In this document: positions 36,650 through 45,720 of the stretch, piece after piece
How the letters are laid out: every line of letters starts with the position of its first letter
Numbering within the stretch: the stretch's first letter is position 1
From: CAVYYW01 sp963772845
GTDB taxonomy: Bacteria > Bacillota > Bacilli > Bacillales > Sporolactobacillaceae
DNA length: 64,000 bases
Assembly (NCBI GenBank): GCA_963772845.1
Contig: CAVYYW010000021.1
Location: forward strand, 1-64,000
Direction: 5' to 3'
Made by a program: the position numbers and the translations under genes
Notes under the pieces: generated by a model
Seen by the model: the letters and a program-made list of their open reading frames with translations, nothing else
The model's database searches: none
What the model was told of the DNA's origin: nothing

Positions 36650-37714
36650 GTGAAAAGAATCCGACTAAGTTTGCAAATTGCTGCGACATATATTGGAACG
36701 ATCGTAGGAGCGGGTTTCGCTTCTGGCAAGGAGATTGTACAGTTTTTCACCCAGTATGGAGAATGGGGGACGGCTGGGGTAATTTTGTCCTGCGTCCTTT
36801 TTACTTGGCTAGGAACGAAGGTATTGTTGATTTCTCACCGTATCCAGGCACATTCGGTCAATGATTTGCTTCGCCACTTATTTGGCGCTAGGATTGGCAC
36901 GATACTCCACTGGATGATGTTTATTATGCTGCTCGGAACGACATCTGTTATGCTTGCCGGTGCTGGAGCGGTTTTTCGTGAACAGCTTGGCCTGTCAGCG
37001 ATGTTTGGGCGTTTATTTACGTGTGTGCTATGTTTTATACTGCTGCTGAGAGGACTTAAAGGTCTGATGTGGATGAATTCGATTGTTGTCCCTATCCTTT
37101 TTCTTTTCATTATTGCCTTATGGATGATGACAGTACCAGGGGCGGAAACGATCACCCATCATGTTCAAGGGTCGGCGGGGCGCCCAGTGATTGCCTTTCT
37201 CCAGGCTATTGCCTATGCCTCTTTTAATCTGGTCTCAGCTTTTGCGGTGCTGGCGCCGCTTGGAAGCGGGATAGAGGACCGGGAAACCGTGAGATTGGGC
37301 GGTATATTTGGCGGACTCGGCTTTTCGTTTCTTCTATTATTAACGCACCTTATCCTGCAGCTTCATGTCAAACTGCTGGTGCATGACATCCCTCTGGCTG
37401 AGCTGGTGAAGATCGGACTGCCGTACTGGTTCCATCTTATGTTTGTCGTCGTCATCTATGGAGAAATTTTTTCGACCTTTATAGGGAATCTTTTTGGGAT
37501 GCTCAGACAGGTGGAAAAAGGTTCAGCAGAGCCAGGCATCGAATCCGCTCCTTCAAAAAAGCTGATCTTATTTTTCATGATGATTACCCTGTTCATAAGC
37601 CAGATTGGGTACAGCGCTTTAATTCAGGTGCTTTACCCAATATACGGCTATATATGCCTGTTGATCCTGTTCTATGTGTCACTCAGAAATGAGAAAAAAA
37701 TGATCAGTAAATAA
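36650..37714 (+). CDS. YkvI family membrane protein
   Basis: An integral membrane protein with about ten helices, homologous to B. subtilis YkvI and distantly to the APC transporter superfamily. The N-terminal signature QIAATYIGTIVGAGFASGKE is typical. The substrate is unknown. Start choice: the GTG at 36650 begins MKRIRLSLQ and follows AAAAGGAAGG at a rather long 12-base spacing; an in-frame ATG at 36623 would add nine residues and overlap that site. A convergent relation with nothing downstream: the next 570 bases are repeats and leader. Confidence 0.85.
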   Translation: MKRIRLSLQIAATYIGTIVGAGFASGKEIVQFFTQYGEWGTAGVILSCVLFTWLGTKVLLISHRIQAHSVNDLLRHLFGARIGTILHWMMFIMLLGTTSVMLAGAGAVFREQLGLSAMFGRLFTCVLCFILLLRGLKGLMWMNSIVVPILFLFIIALWMMTVPGAETITHHVQGSAGRPVIAFLQAIAYASFNLVSAFAVLAPLGSGIEDRETVRLGGIFGGLGFSFLLLLTHLILQLHVKLLVHDIPLAELVKIGLPYWFHLMFVVVIYGEIFSTFIGNLFGMLRQVEKGSAEPGIESAPSKKLILFFMMITLFISQIGYSALIQVLYPIYGYICLLILFYVSLRNEKKMISK

Positions 37715-37751
37715 TGAGGCAATTGAAAAGACTATTCAGGCTTGGCTCGCC

Positions 37752-37985
37752 AGCTTTTGATTCCACTTTTTCAGTTTTTTTCTCACGCATGGAATCAAAG
37801 ACCTCTTTTGATTCCCTTATTTCTGCTTTTAGGCGCTTTGCGGGAATCAAAGACCTCTTTTGATTCCCTTATTTCTGCTTTTGGGCGTTTTGCGGGAATC
37901 AAAGACCTCTTTTGATTCCCTTATTTCTGCTTTTGGACGCTTTGCGGGAATCAAACACCTCTTTTGATTCCACTTTTTCAGCTTA
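37752..37985 (+). repeat. Repeat family C: tandem array of a 52-bp unit containing a perfect hairpin
   Basis: Units start at 37790, 37842, 37894 and 37946, exactly 52 bases apart. Each holds the palindrome GGGAATCAAA-GACCTC-TTTTGATTCCC and a 25-base linker of TTATTTCTGC / TTTTAGGCGCTTTGC type that varies at only one to four positions. Partial arms (TTTTGATTCCACTTTTTCAG) bound both ends in the same orientation. The rest of 37715-38283 shows no gene; an AAAATT-rich leader precedes the amidase. Confidence 0.92.
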
Positions 37986-38283
37986 TTGCCTCTCGCATGT
38001 CATCAAATGTTCATACGAGGAGACTAGCAGATTACTCATAGAACATATATGTTTTAAAAAACAGATATAAAAAAAGTGAAAATTAGGATGGACTGACAGG
38101 AACGGCCTGTCAGTATTTTCATGTGAAGATTTTCATAGAAAAATTCAGAAAATAAGTCTATTATCCTCTGGAAATGGTCAAAATTCTCTATATAATAGAT
38201 TTATAACCTCTATTAAATAGAGGGAAATAGTTCTTGCCTTTGCTTATCTGCTTTGGCATGACAGATGAAAGGGGGGGAAACCG

Positions 38284-39596
38284 TTGTCCAAGTGGGTTAA
38301 ATTTATTGCTATTATTTTTCTATTAACAGCCGGTCTTGTGCCGGTACATGCCGTTCATGCGGCGACTAACTCCTCCGCTATGACTGTCGGAGCAAGTTCT
38401 TTGAATGTCCGGTCAACACCGAGCCGTTCAGCGCATGTGATTGCTTCTTTAAAAAGAGGGACAAAGGTTCAGGCATTTAATAGCCGGTATGGTTGGACTT
38501 ATGTTCAAGCCAATCGGGTAAAGGGCTGGGTCGCAAGTTCCTATCTGCTGAAAGGCACAGCATCATCAGGCGTTCATTCCCAAAGCTCTACTGGCAAAAG
38601 CGGTGTGGTCACAGTAAGCGGATTACGCCTAAGAAAAACACCATCCCTTAGTGGCAGGATCATTAAGACTTTAGGTAAAGGTACGAGGGTCACCATTGCA
38701 AAAAAACAGTCCGGTTGGGTGAATGTTAAAACATCAACGGGTGCAGCTGGCTGGGTAAGCCAATCCTATGTGAAAATGATAATGGCTCAGCAGCTAAATC
38801 TTCCGTTTCCAGCTCATCAAACAGTGTAAAGAATACGAAACATTCTGTGACGGTTTTGACCAATGGTGTCAATCTTCGAAATGGAGCGGGAACAGGGTAT
38901 ATGGTTGTCGGCTATGCCTCGAAGGGTCAGCATTTTCAAGCGCTAGGATCACAGAATAATTGGGTACATATTGCCCTTCCGCGTGGTGGAACGGCATGGA
39001 TTGCCGGTTGGCTAGTCGGCGATTCAACCACTTCATCTTCCAGCTCAACGCAAGGGAATCAACTAAGCGGTAAAACGATTGTGATTGATCCAGGGCACGG
39101 CGGATTTGATAGCGGCGCGATTGGTATAAGTGGTACGCTGGAGAAAAACGCAACACTTTCTGAAGCTTCTGTCCTTGCATCGAAATTGAGTCAGGCTGGA
39201 GCGAACGTGATTATGACAAGGCAGTCGGACGTTTACGTTACCTTATCTGGCCGTGTCAATGTCAGCACCGCCTATCATGCCGATGCATTCGTAAGCCTGC
39301 ACTATAATTCCTCTGTTCCGAGTGCGCAAGGTATTACGACCTTCTACTACTCAGGTGGAAAGGACAAGCCGATGGCCGAAGCTGTTCAAAATCAGCTTGG
39401 CAGAAAGACGGGTCGAAAGAACGATGGGGTCCGCTTCGGTGATTTCCATGTCCTTCGTGAAAATCCTGAACATGCTATTTTAATAGAACTCGGTTTTATT
39501 TCCAATTACAGTGAAGAGTTTGCAGTCACCTCCCAAAGCTTCCAAACTAAAGCGGCAGAGGGAATCACGGCCGGACTCGAAGACTATTTTAATTAA
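38284..39596 (+). pseudogene. N-acetylmuramoyl-L-alanine amidase with three SH3b domains, frameshifted
   Basis: A secreted cell-wall hydrolase. The TTG start follows GAAAGGGGGGGAAACC. Signal peptide about 1-26 (ending HAVHA), SH3b domains at about 30-85 (SLNVRSTPSRSAHVIASL), 105-160 (GLRLRKTPSLSGRIIKTL) and, after the break, a third (GVNLRNGAGTGYMVVGY). The Amidase_3 domain follows with zinc residues His in IDPGHGGFD, Glu in SGTLEKNATL and His in FVSLHYNS, plus catalytic Glu in LIELGFISN. The frame slips by one at about 38775-38785: the first frame runs to a stop at 38829, while the second reads GSAAKSSVSSSSNSVKN as the Ser-rich linker. Total about 436 residues if repaired. Confidence 0.92.
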
Positions 39597-39609
39597 TTTG
39601 CATTACCCG

Positions 39610-39640
39610 GACATGTCCTTAAAGGGCATGTCTTTTTTTA
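39610..39640 (+). terminator. Terminator of the amidase gene
   Basis: GACATGTCC / GGGCATGTC stem and a run of seven T, 14 bases past the stop. Confidence 0.85.
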
Positions 39641-39724
39641 ATAGGTGCTAAAGCGATAAAGTGGAGGAAAGGATACGTGCAGCGAGGACTTTTACAAGTG
39701 CAAGGAGGCCACTTAAAAACCTGA

Positions 39725-40235
39725 TGTAAAGGTAGTTGTTGATAACCGTTTCAAGCACTCGCTTTCCGTGGACAACGCTTCAGCCTCCTCACGCTTTAAT
39801 TAAATGTGTCGCTGCGGGGAGGCCGGTTGAGCCCGCCGTGGGCAAAAAACCTGAATTAATGGCATCAAATACGTAGATTGAAGCGAAAGGTGCGAGCCCT
39901 CGGAATGCCCATGGTTGAAAGCAAGAAATACCAGACTCTCAATGCGCATGCATATGAAAGCAGAAATACCCGAGACTCCTCGAAAATGCTTTGCATTTTC
40001 TTCGTGCGAGGTGGTTCTAAAGATGGTATGTCAAGTCCTGCGGAAACAGCACGCGTCCGAAGATCCACTTTTGGCACCAAGAAATCACGCCAAAGTTAGC
40101 TGAGGCCGTGCCCGCGGAAAGCGAGGTTATTTCCGCTTTCAATAGATGGCGACCGCATTTTCATCGTGCGGTGAAGATTCAAGGATGACGTTTCACGTCC
40201 TGCGGAATCAGCGATCCAAGCGAGATCCCATAGGT
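39725..40235 (+). repeat. Dispersed repeat family A, compound copy 4 (both orientations)
   Basis: Forward piece from 39728: GTTGTTGATAACCGTTTCAA, then ACTCGCTTTCCGTGGACAAC and CTTCAGCCTCCTCACG. Reverse piece from about 40040: GCACGCGTCCGAAGATCCAC, GCCAAAGTTAGCTGAGGCCG and TGCCCGCGGAAAGCGAGG. Between lie CGAAAATGC-type pieces shared with the 23.2 and 56.6 kb copies. No credible gene in 39597-40444. Confidence 0.72.
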
Positions 40236-40444
40236 TTTTCACACTTCCAGGCAGTTCGGCAAACAAACGCAACGTTTAGCTAATTTCTTTAAATTTACAC
40301 AAAATTTAATAGATTACATGTTAACAATCGTCTTCTGCCATGATATGATGATTTTATATGGGGTAATTTGTATGATTTTGTAATGATGGCTTGAAAATAA
40401 CAAATATAAAAATGACAAGCAAAAACGAAAAGGATGAAGAGTGC

Positions 40445-41389
40445 ATGCTGAAAAAAATTATTATTACGTTGGGGATTATTATTGGGATCCTCATTATTGC
40501 TGGCGGAGGGTATGCATATTATCTCTATCATTCTGTCAAAAGCACAGCGGATAAGATTTATGAGCCGGTGAGTGCCGCTAGCGGAAAAGCGTCGCAGCCA
40601 TTAAGCGAAAAAGGGGCAAAACCTATTTCACTACTTCTAATGGGTGTTGATGAAAGGCCAAACGACCGCGGCCGCTCTGATACGTTGATTTATATGACGT
40701 TAAACCCTAAAACGAATACCATGCAGATGATCTCAATCCCGCGGGATACGAGAACCACAATTTCAGGACGCGGAACCGTAGACAAGATTAACGCAGCATA
40801 TGCTTACGGCGGGACATCAATGGCTGTGAATACGGTGGAGAATTTCACAAATACAAATATTGATTATTACCTGAAAATAAATATGCAAGGCCTGTCGGAT
40901 CTTGTTGATGCTGTTGGAGGCGTTACCGTTCACAATGATATTGACTGGGTTGATGAAGGCTTTTACAAAAAAGGCTTTCATTACACTAAGGGAGATATTC
41001 ATTTAAATGGAGCTGAAGCATTAGGCTACGTCCGAATGAGGCATAAGGATCCCCGAGGAGACTTCGGAAGAAATGAAAGACAGCGGGATGTCATCATGGC
41101 TGTTGTTAATAAATCAGCCTCTGTATCATCCGTCTCTCATTACAGTGATATTTTGAATGCGATTCAGAAAAACTTTAAAACGAATATGAGTTTTGAAGAT
41201 ATGAAATATGTGGCAAGCAACTATCGAGATACACGTAAAAATGTAAAGAGTTATGAAGTCAAAGGACAAGGCAGCATGATCTACACAAAAGCCTACGATA
41301 AAAAAATCTATTATCTGCTCGTTAGTGATGAAGAAAAACAAAAAGTGCACGATATGATTGAGGAACAGCTAGGAAAATCTAGTAATTAA
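40445..41389 (+). CDS. LytR-CpsA-Psr (LCP) family wall polymer ligase
   Basis: A membrane-anchored enzyme that attaches teichoic acid-like glycopolymers to peptidoglycan. One N-terminal helix (about 5-27) with most of the protein outside. The LCP domain shows LLLMGVDERPNDRGRSDTLI with the pyrophosphate-binding Asp/Arg residues, SIPRDTRTTI and the later RMRHKDPRGDFGRNERQRDV. The ATG at 40445 (MLKKIII) is preceded by GGATGAAGAG; an earlier TTG-type start at 40391 would add an unlikely charged tail. 314 residues. It is a single gene ended by a strong terminator. Confidence 0.93.
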   Translation: MLKKIIITLGIIIGILIIAGGGYAYYLYHSVKSTADKIYEPVSAASGKASQPLSEKGAKPISLLLMGVDERPNDRGRSDTLIYMTLNPKTNTMQMISIPRDTRTTISGRGTVDKINAAYAYGGTSMAVNTVENFTNTNIDYYLKINMQGLSDLVDAVGGVTVHNDIDWVDEGFYKKGFHYTKGDIHLNGAEALGYVRMRHKDPRGDFGRNERQRDVIMAVVNKSASVSSVSHYSDILNAIQKNFKTNMSFEDMKYVASNYRDTRKNVKSYEVKGQGSMIYTKAYDKKIYYLLVSDEEKQKVHDMIEEQLGKSSN

Positions 41390-41400
41390 TAGTCTGCTTA

Positions 41401-41427
41401 ACATCCGCCCTCGGCGGATGTTTTTTC
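41401..41427 (+). terminator. Terminator of the LCP gene
   Basis: ACATCCGCC-CTC-GGCGGATGT, a perfect 9-bp stem, followed by six T. Confidence 0.92.
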
Positions 41428-41526
41428 TATAGAATTGTTCCATTCACTGAACATAAAAAAAGATGACCCCTAAGATATACAGGAATCATCAAATGATTAG
41501 AAGAATTGTCATGTTTTGAACGTTTC

Positions 41527-41745
41527 TTAAATGAGATTGCTTGATGAATTGCGGACTGAACCGTGATCTGCCAGCAAAGTAGAAGGGGATCTAACACTGC
41601 CGTGATCTGCAACCTGCTGAACGCTGGATCTGACACTTCCATGATCGGATGAGCGCACGCTTCCATGATCCATTGAGAAGACGCCTGCAGCCATAACGCC
41701 TGCTACAATAACTGAACCTGCCATAACTTTTAATACTTTTTTCAT
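41527..41745 (-). CDS. Phr-type pheromone precursor with four copies of the peptide DHGSVR
   Basis: A 72-residue exported pre-peptide encoded at the 3' end of the rap gene, its ATG overlapping the rap stop (ATGA). Basic start MKKVLKV and a hydrophobic export segment to about residue 24, then DHGSVR at 26-31, 34-39, 47-52 and 60-65. The four copies use different codons (Ser as AGC, AGT, AGT, TCA; Arg as CGC, AGA, AGA, CGC; Gly as GGA, GGA, GGC, GGT), so the peptide and not the DNA is being conserved. Classical Phr precursors yield one 5-6 residue peptide that is re-imported by Opp and inhibits its Rap. Expected product here: DHGSV or DHGSVR(S). Copies 3 and 4 are preceded by an Ala (VA, LA). 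Confidence 0.88.
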   Translation of the reverse strand: MKKVLKVMAGSVIVAGVMAAGVFSMDHGSVRSSDHGSVRSSVQQVADHGSVRSPSTLLADHGSVRNSSSNLI

Positions 41746-42836
41746 TTTAGAGCCTCCCGAAAAAATAATTTTTCTTTAGCAACATGTCCTAAGTAATAGT
41801 AATGGCTTGCTTTTTCATGTTTTTCATTTTCAAAGAATAATTTGCCCAGGTGATCTGAGTATTCTTTCACGAAAAACCACAGTTCTTCTTTTTTGAAAAA
41901 CTCAAGACCCTCATTGACCACAGGCTCAATTGTCTCAATAGAATCCTTGGAAAATAAGGCTTGAATCAGTTTTAAATGGTGCCAGTATTCCTTATTTCCC
42001 TGAGTTTCACACAGCTCCAGACCTTCAGAAATAAGCTTGTTGCCCTCAGTAAACTTGCCGGTTTTTAAGTATTCTCTGGACAGCATAAAAAGCGTTTTTG
42101 ACAGATTGAATCTGTGATCATAAATATCTTTTAAATAGCGGATCGCAATGACAGATAAATTCTGCTCAGCATATAGAAAGCCAAGGTTATATTTAATGTG
42201 AAAGCTGATTTCCAAATCCCCGGATTCCTTTGCCAGATCGAGACCATACAGCAGGTGTTCCTCTGCTTCTTCATATTGCTTCAGAGTGATGCAGTTGACT
42301 CCAAGCAGGTTTTCACAATCTGCCCATCTACACTGGTATAAAGGCTCCTCTTTAAAAATCTGCTTCGCTTGATTGACATAATGAATGGAAAGCAGGCTTT
42401 TGCGTAAATCATAGTACACCGTTGCAAGGCGGTAAAAATATTCAGCAGATTCCAACTTCCCAGGAAGCTCATCCAGTGTTTCGCGCGCTTCGGTATAACG
42501 ATCCAGTGCCTCTTGATATTGCCCGGTTTGCCAACAATAAAGACCTTGAAAAAAATGATAATAATAAAGAAGCTGATTAGACAGCTCTTCTTTAAAAGGC
42601 TGGACTTTTTTGATCGAATCCTCTGCAGCTTGATGATCCCGGTTCAAAATATAAAACCTGTACTCAAGCAGCGTGTAGTGCAACATTAAAGACTGGTCAC
42701 TGCGATAATGATCAAGACGGGCAGTAATCGTTTCTTTGATGGCCGCTGATTGCTCAAATTGGTTCAGCCGCATCGCCTCATACCATTGATCAAGCAGCGA
42801 CAATGATTGATAGGCTGTCAGAGTCTTTGGGCACAT
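41742..42836 (-). CDS. Rap-family TPR protein (response regulator aspartate phosphatase or relative)
   Basis: 364 residues, all-helical. An N-terminal three-helix bundle (about 1-70) with LDQWYEAM and the SDQSLMLHYTLLEYRF block, then about seven TPR repeats (YYYHFFQGLYCWQTGQYQEA, YNLGFLYAEQN, KASHYYYLGHVA). Gln48 aligns with the catalytic Gln of RapA/RapH that attacks Spo0F phosphate, so phosphatase action on a response regulator is possible; Raps can also bind DNA-binding domains such as ComA. The phr gene overlaps its stop, the classical cassette layout. ATG after AAAGGACGG. A promoter with an extended -10 lies 40 bases upstream. Confidence 0.9.
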   Translation of the reverse strand: MCPKTLTAYQSLSLLDQWYEAMRLNQFEQSAAIKETITARLDHYRSDQSLMLHYTLLEYRFYILNRDHQAAEDSIKKVQPFKEELSNQLLYYYHFFQGLYCWQTGQYQEALDRYTEARETLDELPGKLESAEYFYRLATVYYDLRKSLLSIHYVNQAKQIFKEEPLYQCRWADCENLLGVNCITLKQYEEAEEHLLYGLDLAKESGDLEISFHIKYNLGFLYAEQNLSVIAIRYLKDIYDHRFNLSKTLFMLSREYLKTGKFTEGNKLISEGLELCETQGNKEYWHHLKLIQALFSKDSIETIEPVVNEGLEFFKKEELWFFVKEYSDHLGKLFFENEKHEKASHYYYLGHVAKEKLFFREALK

Positions 42837-42873
42837 GTCATCCGTCCTTTTACCGAAAAATTTATATAATCTG

Positions 42874-42882
42874 ATTATACCA
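42874..42882 (-). promoter_or_regulatory. Extended -10 promoter of rap-phr
   Basis: On the minus strand TGGTATAAT, a consensus -10 with the TGn extension, 38 bases before the rap ATG. No convincing -35. Confidence 0.5.
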
Positions 42883-43024
42883 GAAAATTCAAGAAAAAAT
42901 CATAGGGAGATAGTATGGGTTTTGAACCTATGACTTTTGGCATAGGCGAATTCTGAAAAGAAGTCGTCCCAGCACGTCATCAATCTTTAGCGGAAGTGCA
43001 TAAAGAAGATCAATTATATTAATC

Positions 43025-43354
43025 TTAATTGTTAACGGTAACCTGTCTATTATTTGTCAGCCATTGAGCAATGGCTGCTTTTGAATAATAAATCTTTTTG
43101 CCTATTTTAATATAAGGCAGAATGCTGGAAGTATCTTCTGTTCCATCGGGAATGGGACCAAGTTTTTTGGACTCATTTACACTAATTCCTAAATATGATG
43201 CTAATTCATTTTGAGACAATAATTTGTTGTAGACTTTTGGAGACTGCATAGGATTTGATCTGGTTGCTTTTAAACCATCTGATATTAACCAGCTACCAAT
43301 AACTATTCCAATTGCTAAGCAAAAAATGGATAATGACGTTAGATAATTTTTCAC
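43025..43354 (-). CDS. Membrane-anchored helix-turn-helix (excisionase/MerR-like) protein
   Basis: 109 residues: a single N-terminal membrane helix (about 5-25, LSIFCLAIGIVIGSWLI), a short linker, then a DNA-binding-like domain LSQNELASYLGISVNE...YIKIGKKIYYSKAAIAQWL, whose layout (helix-turn-helix, wing with IGKKIYY, then helix AIAQWL) is that of excisionase-type HTH proteins. A membrane-tied HTH of this size is unusual. GTG start with AAAGGAG six bases upstream. It precedes the rap gene on the same strand but is 190 bases away and probably separate. Confidence 0.72.
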   Translation of the reverse strand: MKNYLTSLSIFCLAIGIVIGSWLISDGLKATRSNPMQSPKVYNKLLSQNELASYLGISVNESKKLGPIPDGTEDTSSILPYIKIGKKIYYSKAAIAQWLTNNRQVTVNN

Positions 43355-43526
43355 AAAATACTCCTTTATTTAAAATATATTTCTATTATACAATATTTAT
43401 CATTTTTTCCAAAGTAACAAATTTTACGAAAACAACCTACATAAATAATAAATGTGTAGGAATATCATTGTTAATTCGTTAAAATTAAATACAGGAAGAA
43501 TGAAATGAAAGAGGGAGGAAGTCACG

Positions 43527-44477
43527 ATGTACGAAGAACCGTTATTTCTCGCCCCTGTATTTAAAGAGCGCATTTGGGGCGGAACGAAGCTAAGAGATGA
43601 GTTCGGCTATCCGATCCCCTCTGAAAAGACGGGTGAATGCTGGGGGATTTCAGCCCATCCACATGGACCTTCGATGATAAAGAACGGTCACCTTAAAGGA
43701 ATGACCTTGGATAAAGCATGGAAAAAGCATCGGGAGCTCTTTGGCAACTTTGAAAGTGATACGTTTCCTCTGTTGACCAAGATATTGGATGCCCAGACAG
43801 ATTTGTCTGTTCAGGTTCATCCGGATGACGAGTATGCACAAGAAGTTGAAGGTGAGCCCTTCGGCAAAACGGAATGCTGGTACGTCATCGACTGTGAAGA
43901 GGACTCAGAGATTATCTACGGGCATCATGCGAATTCAAGAGAGGCGCTTCGAAGCTATATTGAAAGCGGCGAGTGGTCGAAACTGCTTCGTAAAGTCCGA
44001 GTGAAACCTGGAGACTTCTTCCATGTGCCAAGCGGAACGATTCATGCGATCGGCGGCGGCATTATGATTCTGGAAACGCAGCAGAGCTCAGATATTACTT
44101 ACAGAGTCTACGATTATGATAGACCTGATGCAAGAGGGAAAATGCGGGAGCTCCACGTGGAACCATCGATAGCAGTCACCACTGTGCCACACGAAAATCG
44201 TGCGTTGGAATATAAAATCACACAGGAATCTCAAGCTGTTTTTACAGAGCTTGTAAAAGATAACTATTTCACAGTGGAAAAATGGGACATTCGAGGGCAT
44301 ACGGATAGTCAGCTGACCATGCCTTTTATGCTGTTCAGTGTGCTTGAAGGTGAAGGAGAGCTTGTGATCAATGGAAGAAATATTCCGATCTGGAAAAATG
44401 ATCATTTTATCCTTCCTTCGACGATTAAAGACTTTGAGATTAACGGCTACTGTCAGATGATCGTTTCTCATCCTTAA
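43527..44477 (+). CDS. manA: Mannose-6-phosphate isomerase, class I
   Basis: Interconverts mannose-6-phosphate and fructose-6-phosphate in the cytosol. In 316 residues the type I zinc cupin motifs are clear: WGGTKLRDEFG, ECWGISAHPHGPS, SVQVHPDDEYA (two zinc ligands), KTECWYVI and the later VPSGTIHAIGGG with its His. Length and wording fit Bacillus ManA. The ATG is preceded by GAGGGAGGAAG. It is a single gene with a long terminator hairpin. Confidence 0.95.
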   Translation: MYEEPLFLAPVFKERIWGGTKLRDEFGYPIPSEKTGECWGISAHPHGPSMIKNGHLKGMTLDKAWKKHRELFGNFESDTFPLLTKILDAQTDLSVQVHPDDEYAQEVEGEPFGKTECWYVIDCEEDSEIIYGHHANSREALRSYIESGEWSKLLRKVRVKPGDFFHVPSGTIHAIGGGIMILETQQSSDITYRVYDYDRPDARGKMRELHVEPSIAVTTVPHENRALEYKITQESQAVFTELVKDNYFTVEKWDIRGHTDSQLTMPFMLFSVLEGEGELVINGRNIPIWKNDHFILPSTIKDFEINGYCQMIVSHP

Positions 44478-44595
44478 GCCAAGGCAAGCAATTTGTAGAA
44501 GAAAGAAACTGTTAGACAGAGCTAGATTAAGGAAATTTGGCTCATTCCTCACTGATGCATAATTCCACATAATATAAAAAATGATCATTTCAGAG

Positions 44596-44634
44596 AGTGT
44601 GGAGAAAACCAATTGGGTTTTCTTCACACTTTTT
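44596..44634 (+). terminator. Terminator of manA
   Basis: AGTGTGGAGAAAACC / GGGTTTTCTTCACACT pair with one mismatch across an AATT loop, then five T. Confidence 0.88.
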
Positions 44635-44684
44635 CTCAATGCCCAGGATGGGTATTCTGGAAGTGCAGATAATCTGAAGTGGCA

Positions 44685-45362
44685 AACACGGTGCGGCACA
44701 GAGCACCGTACATTTTAGATTTGATTGAGCCTGCAGGAGAGGTTCCGTCAGGCTATGCTTATGAACAATAAGGGAAAATTAGGGAAGTGGCAGGCAAACT
44801 CGGAAAGTGGCAGGCAGACAAGAAATTGGCAAGCAAACGTGAAAGTGGACAGCAAATCAGTGAAAGTCAGGCAATCCAGAGTCAACAATAACCTTCGTGG
44901 AACGGTTCCACGTCCTCTTGAAGCACGTACAGGACCCATTCGGAAGCTGATTTTTGCAAAAATCAGCTGAAATTCATGAAAAATACCCAATGAACAATAA
45001 TTTTTCATCCCCTTATTTACTTTTTTTATAATGCAGTTGAAACGGTGCGGCAGAGCGCACCGCACATTTTAGATTTAATTGAACCTGCCAGGGAGGTTCC
45101 GGCAGGCTTTCTTATAGCGAAAAGGAAAAATTAGGGAAGTGGCAAGCAAACTCGGAAAGTGGACAATAAATCGACGAAAGTGGACAGCAAATCAGTGAAA
45201 GTGGACAATAAATCATGAAAGTATTCAATAGAGCCAATATGGGAACGGTCCCACGTCCTCTTGAAGCACGTACAAGACCAATTCGGAAGCTGATTTTGCA
45301 AAAATCAGCTTAAATTCATGAAAAATACCCAATGAACAATAATTTTTCATACCTTATTTGCA
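44685..45362 (+). repeat. Dispersed repeat family B, copies 2 and 3 in tandem
   Basis: Two units of about 340 bases in direct order. Each opens with GTGCGGCA(C/G)AGAGC-type sequence and CATTTTAGATTT, then AGTGGCAGGCAAAC / AGTGGACAATAAAT short tandem repeats, GGAACGGT(T/C)CCACGTCCTC, CTTGAAGCACGTACA, the palindrome AGCTGATTTT-TGC-AAAATCAGCT (44945-44968; a one-base-shorter arm at 45288-45310) and GAAAAATACCCAATGAACAA with ATTTTTCAT. Short ORFs here change frame between copies and are not called. Confidence 0.85.
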
Positions 45363-45412
45363 TTTTTTTATCCTCAGTGCCAAGAGACAGCCGAAAGGGG
45401 ACCCCTAAAAAT

Positions 45413-45443
45413 CAAACGGCGCGCCAGTTTGGCGCACCGTTGA
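45413..45443 (-). terminator. Terminator of the MscS-related gene
   Basis: AACGGCGCGCC / GGCGCACCGTT stem; on the minus strand it is followed by TGATTTTTAG. It lies 12 bases past the stop of the shifted C-terminal frame, which supports that frame as the true gene end. Confidence 0.78.
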
Positions 45444-45454
45444 TGATTGTTTTA

Positions 45455-45720
45455 TTATCCATCTTTTCTTGGATCCGTGCCGCCGCGTCTAGAACGTCTT
45501 TTAAGACGGCTTGGGGGTTCTTCTTCAGTTTCTTCATAATCGTCTTCTGTTTCATCATCCAGATCGTCACTATCAAAATAATAGACCGTTTCATTATCTT
45601 CAGAGGAACCGGCGGCTTCTTCGTTATCCGTTTCATCGTGCCAGCGTGGATCCTCGGCGTCCAGGTCATCGGCTTCCTCCCATGGCTCATTGTCGGAAGG
45701 ATCTATTTTTGTCTCCGGAG
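45455..45720 (-). other. Frameshifted acidic C-terminal tail of the MscS-related protein
   Basis: Beyond a G-rich homopolymer tract at about 45710-45735 the reading frame of the upstream gene changes. The alternative frame continues its strongly acidic composition (ETKIDPSDNEPWEEADDLDA, then DSDDLDDETEDDYEETEEE) and closes with a basic RLKRRSRRGG tail just before the terminator. I infer that it belongs to the gene at 45687-47522. Confidence 0.7.

Noticed and set aside
37752..37985. CRISPR array suggested by regular palindromic repeats
   Set aside because: The parts between palindromes are almost identical from unit to unit and 25 bases long, so they are not spacers. No cas gene is near.
41457..41666. 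A 79-codon minus-strand ORF in another frame over the phr gene
   Set aside because: The frame starting at 41745 overlaps the rap stop, has an export signal and holds the four conserved peptides; the other frame has none of these.
44725..44970. An 81-codon ORF over repeat family B copy 2
   Set aside because: Low-complexity translation of the same DNA repeat, in a different frame from copy 1.
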